A stretch of DNA of 64,000 nt from a bacterium (lineage in GTDB: Bacteria; Auribacterota; Tritonobacteria; UBA1439): assembly GCA_028716845.1 (NCBI GenBank), contig JAQUPF010000001.1:1-64000 (forward strand). Reading direction: 5' to 3'. Position numbers and translations under genes: made by a program. Positions 33,015 through 41,384 of the stretch are shown here, in pieces. A model generated the notes under the pieces. That model was not told the origin of the DNA. It did no database searches and was given only the letters and a program-made list of their open reading frames with translations. The stretch's first letter is position 1. The number at the start of each line of letters is the position of its first letter.

Positions 33015-33812
33015 ATGAAGCGGAAGAAGCGGATATTCAGCGGCGTCGGGGAGAAGGAGGTCACGAGGGCCATCGTCGAGGAGTTCGCCCGGCAGTTCAC
33101 GGCATACGTCGAGTCGGACGTCATCATCGTCGGCGGGGGCCCGTCGGGCCTCATGGCGGGGAGGGACCTCGCGGGGCGCGGCGCAAGGGTCCTCATCATC
33201 GAGCGGAACAACTACCTCGGCGGCGGCTTCTGGATCGGCGGCTACCTGATGAACAAGCTCACGGTGCGCGCGCCGGGGGAGGCCGTCCTGAAGGAGCTGG
33301 GGGTCCCGCACGCGCGGCGCGCCCCCGGCCTCTTCGTCGCCGACGGCCCGCACGCCTGCTCGAAGCTCATCGCCGCCACCTGCGACGCGGGCGCGGTCTT
33401 CGCCACCATGACGTCGTTCGACGATCTCGTCCTGCGCGAGGAGAACAGGATCGGGGGGGCGGTGGTGAACTGGACGCCGGTGCGCGCCCTCCCCCGGGAG
33501 ATCACCTGCGTGGACCCGGTGGCGCTCGAGGCGAAGGTCGTCGTGGACGCGACGGGGCACGACGCCTGCGTCGCCCGGAGGCTCGAGGAGCGCGGCCTCC
33601 TGCGGATGCCGGGCTTCGGCCCGATGTGGGTGGAGCGCTCGGAGGACCTCGTCCTCGAGCACACCGGGGAGGTCCACCCCGGCCTCGTCGTCTGCGGCAT
33701 GAGCGTCGCGACCGTCTACGGCCTCCCCCGGATGGGCCCGACCTTCGGTGCCATGCTCCTCTCGGGGAGGAAGGCGGCGCGGGTCGCGGCGGAGATCCTG
33801 AAGCGGGGGTGA
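33015..33812 (+). CDS. thi4: Thi4-family thiazole synthase
   Basis: 265 residues from ATG 33015 (GGAGG at 4-5 bases); ATG 32997/33000, overlapping the previous stop, are alternatives. FAD/NAD-binding motif '[19 protein letters not shown]' (~35-53), '[12 protein letters not shown]' (~69-80), '[33 protein letters not shown]' region (~152-184) and 'MRMG'-like '[16 protein letters not shown]'. Thi4 makes the thiazole of thiamine from NAD, glycine and a sulfur source. Cys165 sits right before the VDP motif, at the sulfur-donor position of yeast Thi4; methanogen sulfide-dependent enzymes have His there. Next to sulfide-generating genes. Confidence 0.85.
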   Translation: MKRKKRIFSGVGEKEVTRAIVEEFARQFTAYVESDVIIVGGGPSGLMAGRDLAGRGARVLIIERNNYLGGGFWIGGYLMNKLTVRAPGEAVLKELGVPHARRAPGLFVADGPHACSKLIAATCDAGAVFATMTSFDDLVLREENRIGGAVVNWTPVRALPREITCVDPVALEAKVVVDATGHDACVARRLEERGLLRMPGFGPMWVERSEDLVLEHTGEVHPGLVVCGMSVATVYGLPRMGPTFGAMLLSGRKAARVAAEILKRG

Positions 33813-33855
33813 CCGCATCAACCTCCCCGAGCGGGTATTCCTCCATGACGAGGGC

Positions 33856-34470
33856 GTGCAATCGGTCGATTTCGCCGCCCTCGCCCGGTTCGTGCGGGGC
33901 CATTTCCCCCGCCTCGTCCCCGTCACGGCGCGGCTGCGGGAGCCGGTCGTCGCCGCGACCGGTCTCATCTACGATTTCGCGGCCACGAGGGAGCGTTTCG
34001 AGTCGCTCCCCGGAGCGGACGACGCCGCCGCCTGCCACATCATCTACACCGGACGACTCATCGCGACGCGCGACCCCCTCCGGGGCGTCCACGTCCGCGC
34101 CGCCGTCTACGCCTTCCCCTCCGTCATCTCCACCGCCGGGATCGTCGAGGGGCCTGCCAGGCCGAGGGAGTACCACATCGCGAGGACGCGGTACGCCGCC
34201 CTCGGCCTCTGGGAGCGCGAGGAGCCGACGGTGCGGGAACTGTTCCGGGGCCGCTTCATCGACTACGGGGACCCGCGGATGACCGAGGTCCTCAAGGGGT
34301 ACACCGCCCAGGCCCTCTTCTACCGCATATGCGGCGATCCGTTCTGCCCGCGCCGGAACTGCCGGCTGTACGACGCCCACCGGCAGGAGGACCTGATCCG
34401 GGCCCAGCTCGTCCGCGGGACGTTCTGCGCCGCCCATAAAAAGATGTTAGAGAAGTTCCGGCGACTGTGA
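33856..34470 (+). CDS. uncharacterised protein, possible DUF6775-like metalloprotein
   Basis: 204 residues from GTG 33856, but the coding pattern continues 13 codons upstream (to about ATC 33817: 'INLPERVFLHDEG') with GGGGGTG in ribosome-binding position. An in-frame stop at 33799 and no ATG/GTG/TTG in between suggest an ATC start or the annotated GTG. C-terminal Cys/His pattern 'CGDPFCPRRNCRLYDAHRQEDL' and 'TFCAAHKKM' could bind metal. Resembles proteins annotated as DUF6775 putative metallopeptidases, but no HExxH is present. Function unknown; last gene of the sulfur unit. Confidence 0.55.
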   Translation: MQSVDFAALARFVRGHFPRLVPVTARLREPVVAATGLIYDFAATRERFESLPGADDAAACHIIYTGRLIATRDPLRGVHVRAAVYAFPSVISTAGIVEGPARPREYHIARTRYAALGLWEREEPTVRELFRGRFIDYGDPRMTEVLKGYTAQALFYRICGDPFCPRRNCRLYDAHRQEDLIRAQLVRGTFCAAHKKMLEKFRRL

Positions 34471-35499
<1,029 letters not shown>

Positions 35500-35530
35500 C
35501 CGCCCCGGCACCGCCCACAGGAGCGCCCGG

Positions 35531-36499
35531 ATGCGCGCGTTCATCACCGGCATCGCCGGGTTCGCCGGCGCCCATCTCGCCGAGCACCTCGCCCGGAGCG
35601 GATGGGAGGTGGCGGGGATCGAGCGGCCGGGGGCGCCGCTCGACGCCCTCGCGGACGCCGGACCCGTCGCCGTCACCGCCTGCGACATCCTCGACGCCGA
35701 CCCGCTCGGCCGCCTCCTCGCGAACGCCTCCCCCGACGCCGTCTTCCACCTCGCCGCCGTCTCCTTCGTCCCCGCGGCTGAACGCGCGCCGCGTATCGCC
35801 CTCGACGTCAACGTCCGGGGCAGCCAGGTCGTGCTCGAGGCATGCGGGAGGGTTTCGCCCCCGCCCCGCGTCATCCTCGTGAGCACGGCGGAGGTGTACG
35901 GGAAGGTCCCGCCGGAGGAGATGCCGCTGACGGAGGACCGCCCCCCGGCGCCCGCGAACCTCTACGCCATGACGAAGCGCTGCGCCGAGGAGGTCGGGTC
36001 CTACTACCGCCGCGTCCATGCGCTGCCGGTGGTGATCCTCCGGCCGTTCAACCACATCGGCCCGCGGCAGAACCCCGACTTCGTCACCTCGTCGTTCGCC
36101 CGCCAGATCGCCGAGATCGAGGCGGGGGCGCGGCCGCCGGTGCTCGAGGTCGGCAACATCGAGGCCGCCCGCGACTTCACGGACGTCCGCGACATGGTCG
36201 CCGCCTACCGGCTCGCCGCCGAACGGGACGTCGGGGGCGGCCCGTACAACATCTGCACGGGCACCCCCCGCCGCATCAGGGACGTCCTCGACCGGCTCCT
36301 CGCCCTGAGCGCGGTCCGGATCGAGGTCCGGCCCGACCCCTCAAGGATGCGGCGCTCCGAAATCCCGCTCCTCTCCGGCGACGCGTCCCGCTTCCGCCGC
36401 GCGACCGGCTGGGCGCCGTCGCGCGACCTCGATGCGACCCTCCGGGACATCCTGGACGCCTGGCGGGCGGCGATCCCGCCGGCACGCCCGGCCCGCTGA
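35531..36499 (+). CDS. NAD-dependent epimerase/reductase, GDP-4-keto-6-deoxy-D-mannose reductase-like
   Basis: 322 residues, extended SDR: 'AFITGIAGFAGAHLAEHLA' (~3-21), 'ILVSTAEVYGKVPPEEMPLTE' (~117-137), 'YAMTKRCAEE' (YxxxK, ~147-156), 'ILRPFNHIGPRQNPDFVTSSFARQI'. The 'RPFNHIGPxQ' segment and adjacency to gmd indicate RMD, making GDP-D-rhamnose for surface polysaccharide; fucose synthase is less likely because its diagnostic residues are not seen. 31 bases after gmd, probably the same transcript. Confidence 0.82.
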   Translation: MRAFITGIAGFAGAHLAEHLARSGWEVAGIERPGAPLDALADAGPVAVTACDILDADPLGRLLANASPDAVFHLAAVSFVPAAERAPRIALDVNVRGSQVVLEACGRVSPPPRVILVSTAEVYGKVPPEEMPLTEDRPPAPANLYAMTKRCAEEVGSYYRRVHALPVVILRPFNHIGPRQNPDFVTSSFARQIAEIEAGARPPVLEVGNIEAARDFTDVRDMVAAYRLAAERDVGGGPYNICTGTPRRIRDVLDRLLALSAVRIEVRPDPSRMRRSEIPLLSGDASRFRRATGWAPSRDLDATLRDILDAWRAAIPPARPAR

Positions 36500-36665
36500 C
36501 CCTCCCCGAATGAGCACAAGGAACTCCTCACCAGGGATTCTCACGGATTCCGCCACAGCCGAAAGTTGAAGGTCAAAAGTTGAAAGTGACAGAGTGTAAC
36601 CGCGGATTCGCGCGGATTTTCTCAGGTGGAAGATAGTGCCTTTTGCCACGGGAGTTGCGGGGCGC
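36500..36665. repeat. R1-R3-R2 composite repeat, no gene
   Basis: R1-like GCCGAAAGTTGAAGG units (36555-36590), R3 (CCGCGGATTCGCGCGGATTT, 36600-36619), linker CAGGTGGAAGATAGTGCC and a truncated R2 (TTTTGCCACGGG). Same order as 16056-16125. Confidence 0.7.
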
Positions 36666-36672
36666 GCGTCTC

Positions 36673-36701
36673 TTGCCTCTCACCACCTGCTTTGGTACAA
36701 A
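36673..36701 (+). promoter_or_regulatory. promoter before the tandem-motif protein
   Basis: TTGCCT (36673-36678), 17-base spacer, TACAAA (36696-36701). A start near 36708 would leave a leader of ~20 bases to GTG 36730, or almost none to ATG 36712. Confidence 0.6.
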
Positions 36702-36729
36702 TAGCCTCGTGATGAGAGGGTGCCGTCCC

Positions 36730-37074
36730 GTGGACATTCTCACGCCGGCCCAGTTGCGGAAGGTTCGCCGGATCCAGCGGAATCTCCTCCCCGGAGAGAT
36801 GGACGCCATCCTCACCCACAAGTACCTCCTCTCGCGGCAGTCCGGCCGCGACGTCGGACTGGAGTACGCCATCCTCGACTGGGACAGGCACCACGCGAAG
36901 GAGTGGCGCGCGGCGCGGATGCGCGAGGACGTCGCCTGCCAGTTCCAGGAGATGCTGCGGCACAAGTGGATCGAATCGGAGAAGGCCGGCCGCGACATCG
37001 GCAAGGAGGCGTTCCTCGACTGGATCTGGCACCACGCGAAGGAGTGGCGCGACCTCCGGGAGCGGAAGGGGTAG
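36730..37074 (+). CDS. small protein of two tandem DUF4032-tail-like repeats
   Basis: 114 residues from GTG 36730 (GAGAGGG 9 bases upstream); ATG 36712 would add 6 residues. It is two copies of one unit: 'ILTHKYLLSRQSGRDVGLEYAILDWDRHHAKEW' (~26-58) and 'MLRHKWIESEKAGRDIGKEAFLDWIWHHAKEW' (~74-105). The unit (HKxxxSxxxGRDxGxExAxxDWxxHHAKEW) resembles the C-terminal motif of DUF4032 proteins. Function unknown. Not clearly in an operon: convergent with glgM, 9 bases away. Confidence 0.65.
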   Translation: MDILTPAQLRKVRRIQRNLLPGEMDAILTHKYLLSRQSGRDVGLEYAILDWDRHHAKEWRAARMREDVACQFQEMLRHKWIESEKAGRDIGKEAFLDWIWHHAKEWRDLRERKG

Positions 37075-37083
37075 GGGCCCCCG

Positions 37084-38235
37084 TCACCCCGCCGGGCGGA
37101 CGAGGCGCTCGTAGAGCCCCTTCGTCCGGGCGGCGATGGCGTCCCAGCCGAAGCGCTCCTCGACGCGCCGCCTGCCGTTCTCGCCGAACCGCCGGCGCAT
37201 TTCGGGGTCCTTCAGGAGCCGGTTGACCGCCTCCGCGATCGCGCCGGAATCGGCGGGGTTCACGAGGAGGCCCGTCTCACCGTCGACCACCACCTCGAGG
37301 ATGCCTCCCGTCGCGCTCGCCACGACCGGCGTCCTGCACGACATCGCCTCGAGGTTGATGATGCCGAACGGCTCGTAGATGGACGGGCAGACGAAGACGC
37401 GCGCGCCCGAGTAGAGCTGGATATACTCCTCCTCCTTCAGGAGCTCGTGGATCCAGACGATGTTCGGCTTCGCCCTGACCTTCTCCGTCATCCGGTCCTC
37501 GTACTCCCTCGTGTCGGCGCCGACCGCCCCCATGACGAGCTGGCACGGGATCCGGTCCATGGCGTCCACGAGGTACTCCATCCCCTTCTGCGGCGTGGGG
37601 CGACCGACGAAGAGGATGTACTCGTCGGCGATCCCGAAGCGCTCCCTGAGGTCGTCCGAGAGGGGGGCGTGCCGCCACGTGTCGAGATCGACGCCGTTGT
37701 GGATGACCTCGACCCGCTCGGCGGGGACGTCGAAGTGCCGCAGGATGTCCTCCTTCATCAGGCCGGAGACCGCGATGACCCTGTCGGCCCCCTCGATCCC
37801 GATCTTCTCCATCCAGGCGCTCACGGCGTAGCCCTGCCCGAGCTGCTGCACCTTCCAGGGGCGGAGCGGCTCGAGACTGTGGCAGGTGGCGACGAACGGC
37901 ACCCGGTAGAGGATCTTCGCGAGGAGGCCGGCGAAGTGGCCATACCAGGTGTGGGTGTGGACGACCTGCGAGTCGATCCCGTCGCAGAGCATCGCGAGGT
38001 TCGTGGAGAGCGTCTTGAAGACGGCGTCGAACTTCGGCTCGGCGGCGCAGCGGAGCGCCTCCCAGGGGGTGAAGCCCTTCACGCGGAGATGGGGGGCCGC
38101 GCTCCCCTCGCCGCCGAAATACCGGACCTCGACATCCATGATCCTCGAGAGGCACCGGGCGAGCTCGCGCAGGTGCACCCCCGCGCCGCCGTAGACGTTC
38201 GGCGGGTACTCGCGGGCCATCATCGTCACCTTCAT
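37084..38235 (-). CDS. glgM: glycogen synthase / maltose-1-phosphate synthase (GlgM type)
   Basis: 383 residues, GT-B retaining glycosyltransferase (GT4). 'MMAREYPPNVYGGAGVHLRELA' (~4-25), 'HTHTWYGHFAGL' (~94-105), 'FVGRPTPQKGMEYLVDAM' (~209-226) and 'FVCPSIYEPFGIINLEAMSCRTPVVAS' (E-x7-E region). This matches the actinobacterial glgA/GlgM type, which joins ADP-glucose and glucose-1-phosphate to maltose-1-phosphate, the substrate of the adjacent GlgE. One base separates the two genes. Confidence 0.9.
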   Translation of the reverse strand: MKVTMMAREYPPNVYGGAGVHLRELARCLSRIMDVEVRYFGGEGSAAPHLRVKGFTPWEALRCAAEPKFDAVFKTLSTNLAMLCDGIDSQVVHTHTWYGHFAGLLAKILYRVPFVATCHSLEPLRPWKVQQLGQGYAVSAWMEKIGIEGADRVIAVSGLMKEDILRHFDVPAERVEVIHNGVDLDTWRHAPLSDDLRERFGIADEYILFVGRPTPQKGMEYLVDAMDRIPCQLVMGAVGADTREYEDRMTEKVRAKPNIVWIHELLKEEEYIQLYSGARVFVCPSIYEPFGIINLEAMSCRTPVVASATGGILEVVVDGETGLLVNPADSGAIAEAVNRLLKDPEMRRRFGENGRRRVEERFGWDAIAARTKGLYERLVRPAG

Positions 38236-38236
38236 C

Positions 38237-39985
38237 TCATTCCTCCCCTCTCCGCCGCGGCGGGCCCGGGCAATCCCGCCGCTCGACCCGGAAGATCGCC
38301 GCCGGCTCGACCGCCGGGTCGAGGGTGAGATAGTTCTCCCTCCCCCGCCAGGTCCGCACCGCGCCGGTGATGAGCTCCCGGAGCTCGTACTCCTCGTCCG
38401 AGGCGATGCCGAGCCGCTCGATCGGGACGGTGAGGCGCGCGGTCGCGGCGGCGTGCGGGTCGAAGCTGATTGCCGTGAGGATCGTGTTGCCGCCGTCCGG
38501 CGAGGTCTTCTCGAAGAAGAGGACGCCGTCGTGCGTCGAGTTGCAGATGCGGAGGTTGTCGAGGTAGTGGAGGGCCGGGTTCTCGTTCCGGATCCGGTTG
38601 AGCCGGCCGATGTACTCCTTGATGTTGCCCGGGGCGTCCCAGTCGCGCACCTTGTACTCGTACTTCTCCGAGCCCCTGAGCTCGTCCTTGTGCGGGAGCT
38701 TGTCGTTCTCGATCAGCTCGTAGCCGTTGTACATGCCGTAGAGCGGGGAGGCGGTCGCCGCGAGCGCGATCCGGAGCTTGAACATCGGCCGGCCGCCGGT
38801 GACGAGGTAGGGGGGGTGGATGTCGGGGGTGTTCACGAAGAAGTTCGGGCGGAGGAACTCCGTGAGGGAGCTCCCCGTGAGCTTGAGGAGGTACTCGATG
38901 AACTCGTTCTTCGTGTACCGCCAGGTGAAGTAGGTGTACGACTGCGAGAAGCCGAGCATCGAGAGTCCCTCGAGCCGGTCGTAGTCGGTGAACGCCTCGG
39001 AGAGAAAGATCGTGCCCGGGTGCTCCCTCGTCACCTCGCGGATGATCCACTCCCAGAAGGCGTCCGGCTTCGTGTGCGGGTTGTCGATCCGGAACATCGT
39101 CACGCCCTGGTCGATCCAGAAGGTGAACATCCGCCTGAGCTCGTTCCACTGCTCCTCCCGGTCCTCGGGCATGAGGTTCATCGGGCAGACGTCCTCGTAC
39201 TTCTTCGGCGGGTTCTCGGCGTACCGGAGCGTCCCGTCCGGGTTGTAGAAGAACCAGTTCGGGTGCTCCCATATCCAGGGGTGGTCGGGCGAGCAGTTCG
39301 TCGTGATGTCGAGGGCGACCTCCATCCCCCGCTTCCGGCAGGCCCGGACGAACCGCCTGAAGTCGTCGAGCGTCCCGAGCTCCGGGTTGACCGCCGTGTG
39401 GCCGCCGTGCTCGTTCCCCACCGACCAGGGGCTCCCCGGGTCGTTCGGCCCGGCGACGAGGCTGTTGTTCGGCCCCTTCCGGTTCGTCCTGCCGATCGGG
39501 TGGACGGGAGGCAGGTAGATGACGTCGAAGCCCATCCGCTCGATGTCGGGGAGGCGGGCGATCATGTCGTCGAAGGTGGCGCTCCGCCCCGGCACCTTTC
39601 CCTGGGAGCGGTGGAACATCTCGTACCACGCCGCGAACCGCGCCCGCACCGGCTCCACCATCAGCTCGAGGGCGCGCCGGTACCTGACCGCCTCTCCCCG
39701 CCCCGATTTCGGCGCCGCCTCGACCGTGTAGAGGCACCAGCCGAGCAGGCCGGCGAGCGGGAAGCTCCCCCTCCACCGGCCCTCGCCCTCCCGCTCCATG
39801 GGCACGCTCTTCCAGGCGGCGGAGCGGGCGTGCCTCGGCCGGTAGAGGAGCCTGACATCGACCGGGACGCTGCCGGAGACGTCCGCGCGAACGGTGAAGG
39901 TCCCGTCCACCTCCCGCTTGACCGGGAAGCGGCCGCCCTCGATCTCCGGATGGACGCCCCTGATGACGATGTCGCCCTTTTTCAT
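38237..39985 (-). CDS. glgE: alpha-1,4-glucan:maltose-1-phosphate maltosyltransferase
   Basis: 582 residues from ATG 39985 (GGAGGAG ~10 bases upstream; the longer frame adds 21 residues). GH13_3 family. N-terminal domain with 'HPEIEGGRFPVKREVDG', catalytic barrel with 'DVIYLPPVHPIGRTNRKG', nucleophile D in 'GVTMFRIDNPHTKPDAFW' and acid/base E in 'IFLSEAFTDYD'. Extends linear alpha-glucan by maltosyl units from maltose-1-phosphate. Somewhat shorter than the ~650-700-residue actinobacterial enzyme. Paired with glgM, with which it makes a two-gene glucan pathway; no branching enzyme in the window. Confidence 0.95.
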   Translation of the reverse strand: MKKGDIVIRGVHPEIEGGRFPVKREVDGTFTVRADVSGSVPVDVRLLYRPRHARSAAWKSVPMEREGEGRWRGSFPLAGLLGWCLYTVEAAPKSGRGEAVRYRRALELMVEPVRARFAAWYEMFHRSQGKVPGRSATFDDMIARLPDIERMGFDVIYLPPVHPIGRTNRKGPNNSLVAGPNDPGSPWSVGNEHGGHTAVNPELGTLDDFRRFVRACRKRGMEVALDITTNCSPDHPWIWEHPNWFFYNPDGTLRYAENPPKKYEDVCPMNLMPEDREEQWNELRRMFTFWIDQGVTMFRIDNPHTKPDAFWEWIIREVTREHPGTIFLSEAFTDYDRLEGLSMLGFSQSYTYFTWRYTKNEFIEYLLKLTGSSLTEFLRPNFFVNTPDIHPPYLVTGGRPMFKLRIALAATASPLYGMYNGYELIENDKLPHKDELRGSEKYEYKVRDWDAPGNIKEYIGRLNRIRNENPALHYLDNLRICNSTHDGVLFFEKTSPDGGNTILTAISFDPHAAATARLTVPIERLGIASDEEYELRELITGAVRTWRGRENYLTLDPAVEPAAIFRVERRDCPGPPRRRGEE

Positions 39986-40099
39986 GCGTCGTGCGCTCCT
40001 CCCGTGCAACGCCCGCGAGACTATACCCGAATCGGCACCCGCGCACAACTGATTCCCAAACGACAGCCCAAAGTTGAAGGTTCAAAGAACGGAGGTCGA

Positions 40100-40128
40100 T
40101 TGAAGGGCCGAGGATAGCATGGTATAAT
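40100..40128 (+). promoter_or_regulatory. promoter of the PAS histidine kinase
   Basis: TTGAAG (40100-40105), 17-base spacer, TATAAT (40123-40128) with TGG just before the -10. Lies right after a short R1 fragment (40068-40088). Confidence 0.8.
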
Positions 40129-40157
40129 CTTTTTATAAGGGTTCTGGAGATCCGGCC

Positions 40158-41369
40158 ATGGGCATCCCGCCGGGAGGGGAGCGCCGTTCCGACGGCAGGA
40201 GCGTCGAGGACCGGCTCCGGGAGAGCGAGGACCGGTACAGGACCCTCCTCAGGAACCTCCCCCAGAAGATCTTCTACAAGGACCGGGACTCCGCCTACGT
40301 TCTCTGCAACGAGAGCTACGCCGCCGACCTCGGGATCACCCCCGACGCGATCAAGGGGATGACCGACGCCGAATTCTTCCCGCCCGAGCTCGCCGCGAAG
40401 TACAGGGCGGACGACGTGCGGGTCATGCAATCGGGGGCGGCGGAGGAATTCGAGGAGGAGTACGTGCGCGGCGGCGAGCCGCGGGCCGTCCGGACGTTCA
40501 AGGCCCCCGTCAGGGACAAGGGCGGCGCCGTCATCGGCGTCTTCGGCGTCTTCTGGGACATCACCGAGCGGAAGCGCATGGAGGACGAGCGGCGGCGGCT
40601 CGAGGCGCGGCTCGAGCAGGCGCGGAAGGCCGAGAGCCTGGGCGTCATGGCGGGCGGCATCGCCCACGATTTCAACAACATCCTTTCGGCGATCAAGGGG
40701 CACGTCGACGTCGCGCTGATGCGGCTCGCGAAGTCCTCCCGGATCCGCGGCAACCTCGAGGAGATCGCGAGGGCCGCCGACAGGGCGGCGCGTCTCTGCC
40801 GCCAGATGTTCGCCTCCGCCGGCGATGGATCGGCCCGCCGCCTGCCGGTCGATCTCGGGGAGGCGGTGCGGGAGACGGCCCGGCTGGTGAAGGGATCGAT
40901 CTCCCCGCGCGCGGCGGTCACCTACCGCCTCGCGAGCGGGCTCCCCCCGATCGAGGCCGACCCCTCCCGCGTGGTCCAGGTCGTCATGAACCTCATCCTC
41001 AACGCGGCCGAGGCGGTCGGGGGTGAGGGGGGGACGATCCTCGTCTCCACGGGGCTCGCGGAGTACGACCGCGGGCGCCTCGACGCCGCCCTGCTCGGCG
41101 ACCGCCTCCCGGAGGGTCCGTACGTGCACCTCGAGGTGGCCGACACCGGCTGCGGGATGGACGAGGAGACGCGCCGGAGGATATTCGACCCGTTCTTCAC
41201 GACGAAGTTCGTCGGGAGGGGGCTCGGCCTCGCCGCCGTCCTCGGCATCGTGCGCGCCCACGGCTGGGCGATCATGGCGGAGAGCGCGCCGGGGAGGGGG
41301 ACGAAGATGCGGGTGCTCTTCCCCGTCCGGCGTCCGCCCCCCCCCGGGGCCGCCGCCGAGCCGGCCTGA
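40158..41369 (+). CDS. PAS-domain histidine kinase, soluble
   Basis: 403 residues, no membrane segment. N-terminal PAS (~22-135; 'YRTLLRNLPQKIFYKDRDSAYVLCNESYA' ending with the PAC 'GVFWDITERKR'), then HisKA with phospho-acceptor H170 ('GGIAHDFNNIL'), and HATPase with 'NLILNAAEAVGG' (N box), 'VADTGCGMDEE' (G1), 'DPFFTTKFVGRGLGLAAVLGIV' (F/G2). NtrB-like HDFNN form. No receiver or response regulator adjacent, so it is an orphan; signal unknown. Confidence 0.9.
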   Translation: MGIPPGGERRSDGRSVEDRLRESEDRYRTLLRNLPQKIFYKDRDSAYVLCNESYAADLGITPDAIKGMTDAEFFPPELAAKYRADDVRVMQSGAAEEFEEEYVRGGEPRAVRTFKAPVRDKGGAVIGVFGVFWDITERKRMEDERRRLEARLEQARKAESLGVMAGGIAHDFNNILSAIKGHVDVALMRLAKSSRIRGNLEEIARAADRAARLCRQMFASAGDGSARRLPVDLGEAVRETARLVKGSISPRAAVTYRLASGLPPIEADPSRVVQVVMNLILNAAEAVGGEGGTILVSTGLAEYDRGRLDAALLGDRLPEGPYVHLEVADTGCGMDEETRRRIFDPFFTTKFVGRGLGLAAVLGIVRAHGWAIMAESAPGRGTKMRVLFPVRRPPPPGAAAEPA

Positions 41370-41384
41370 CGCTCCCGCCGGCTC
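41358..41384. terminator. hairpin between convergent genes
   Basis: GAGCCGGC (41358-41365) pairs with GCCGGCTC (41377-41384) across the stops of the kinase and antiporter genes; an alternative stem GGCCTGA/TCAGGCC overlaps it. No U-run, so intrinsic termination is only possible. Confidence 0.35.
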
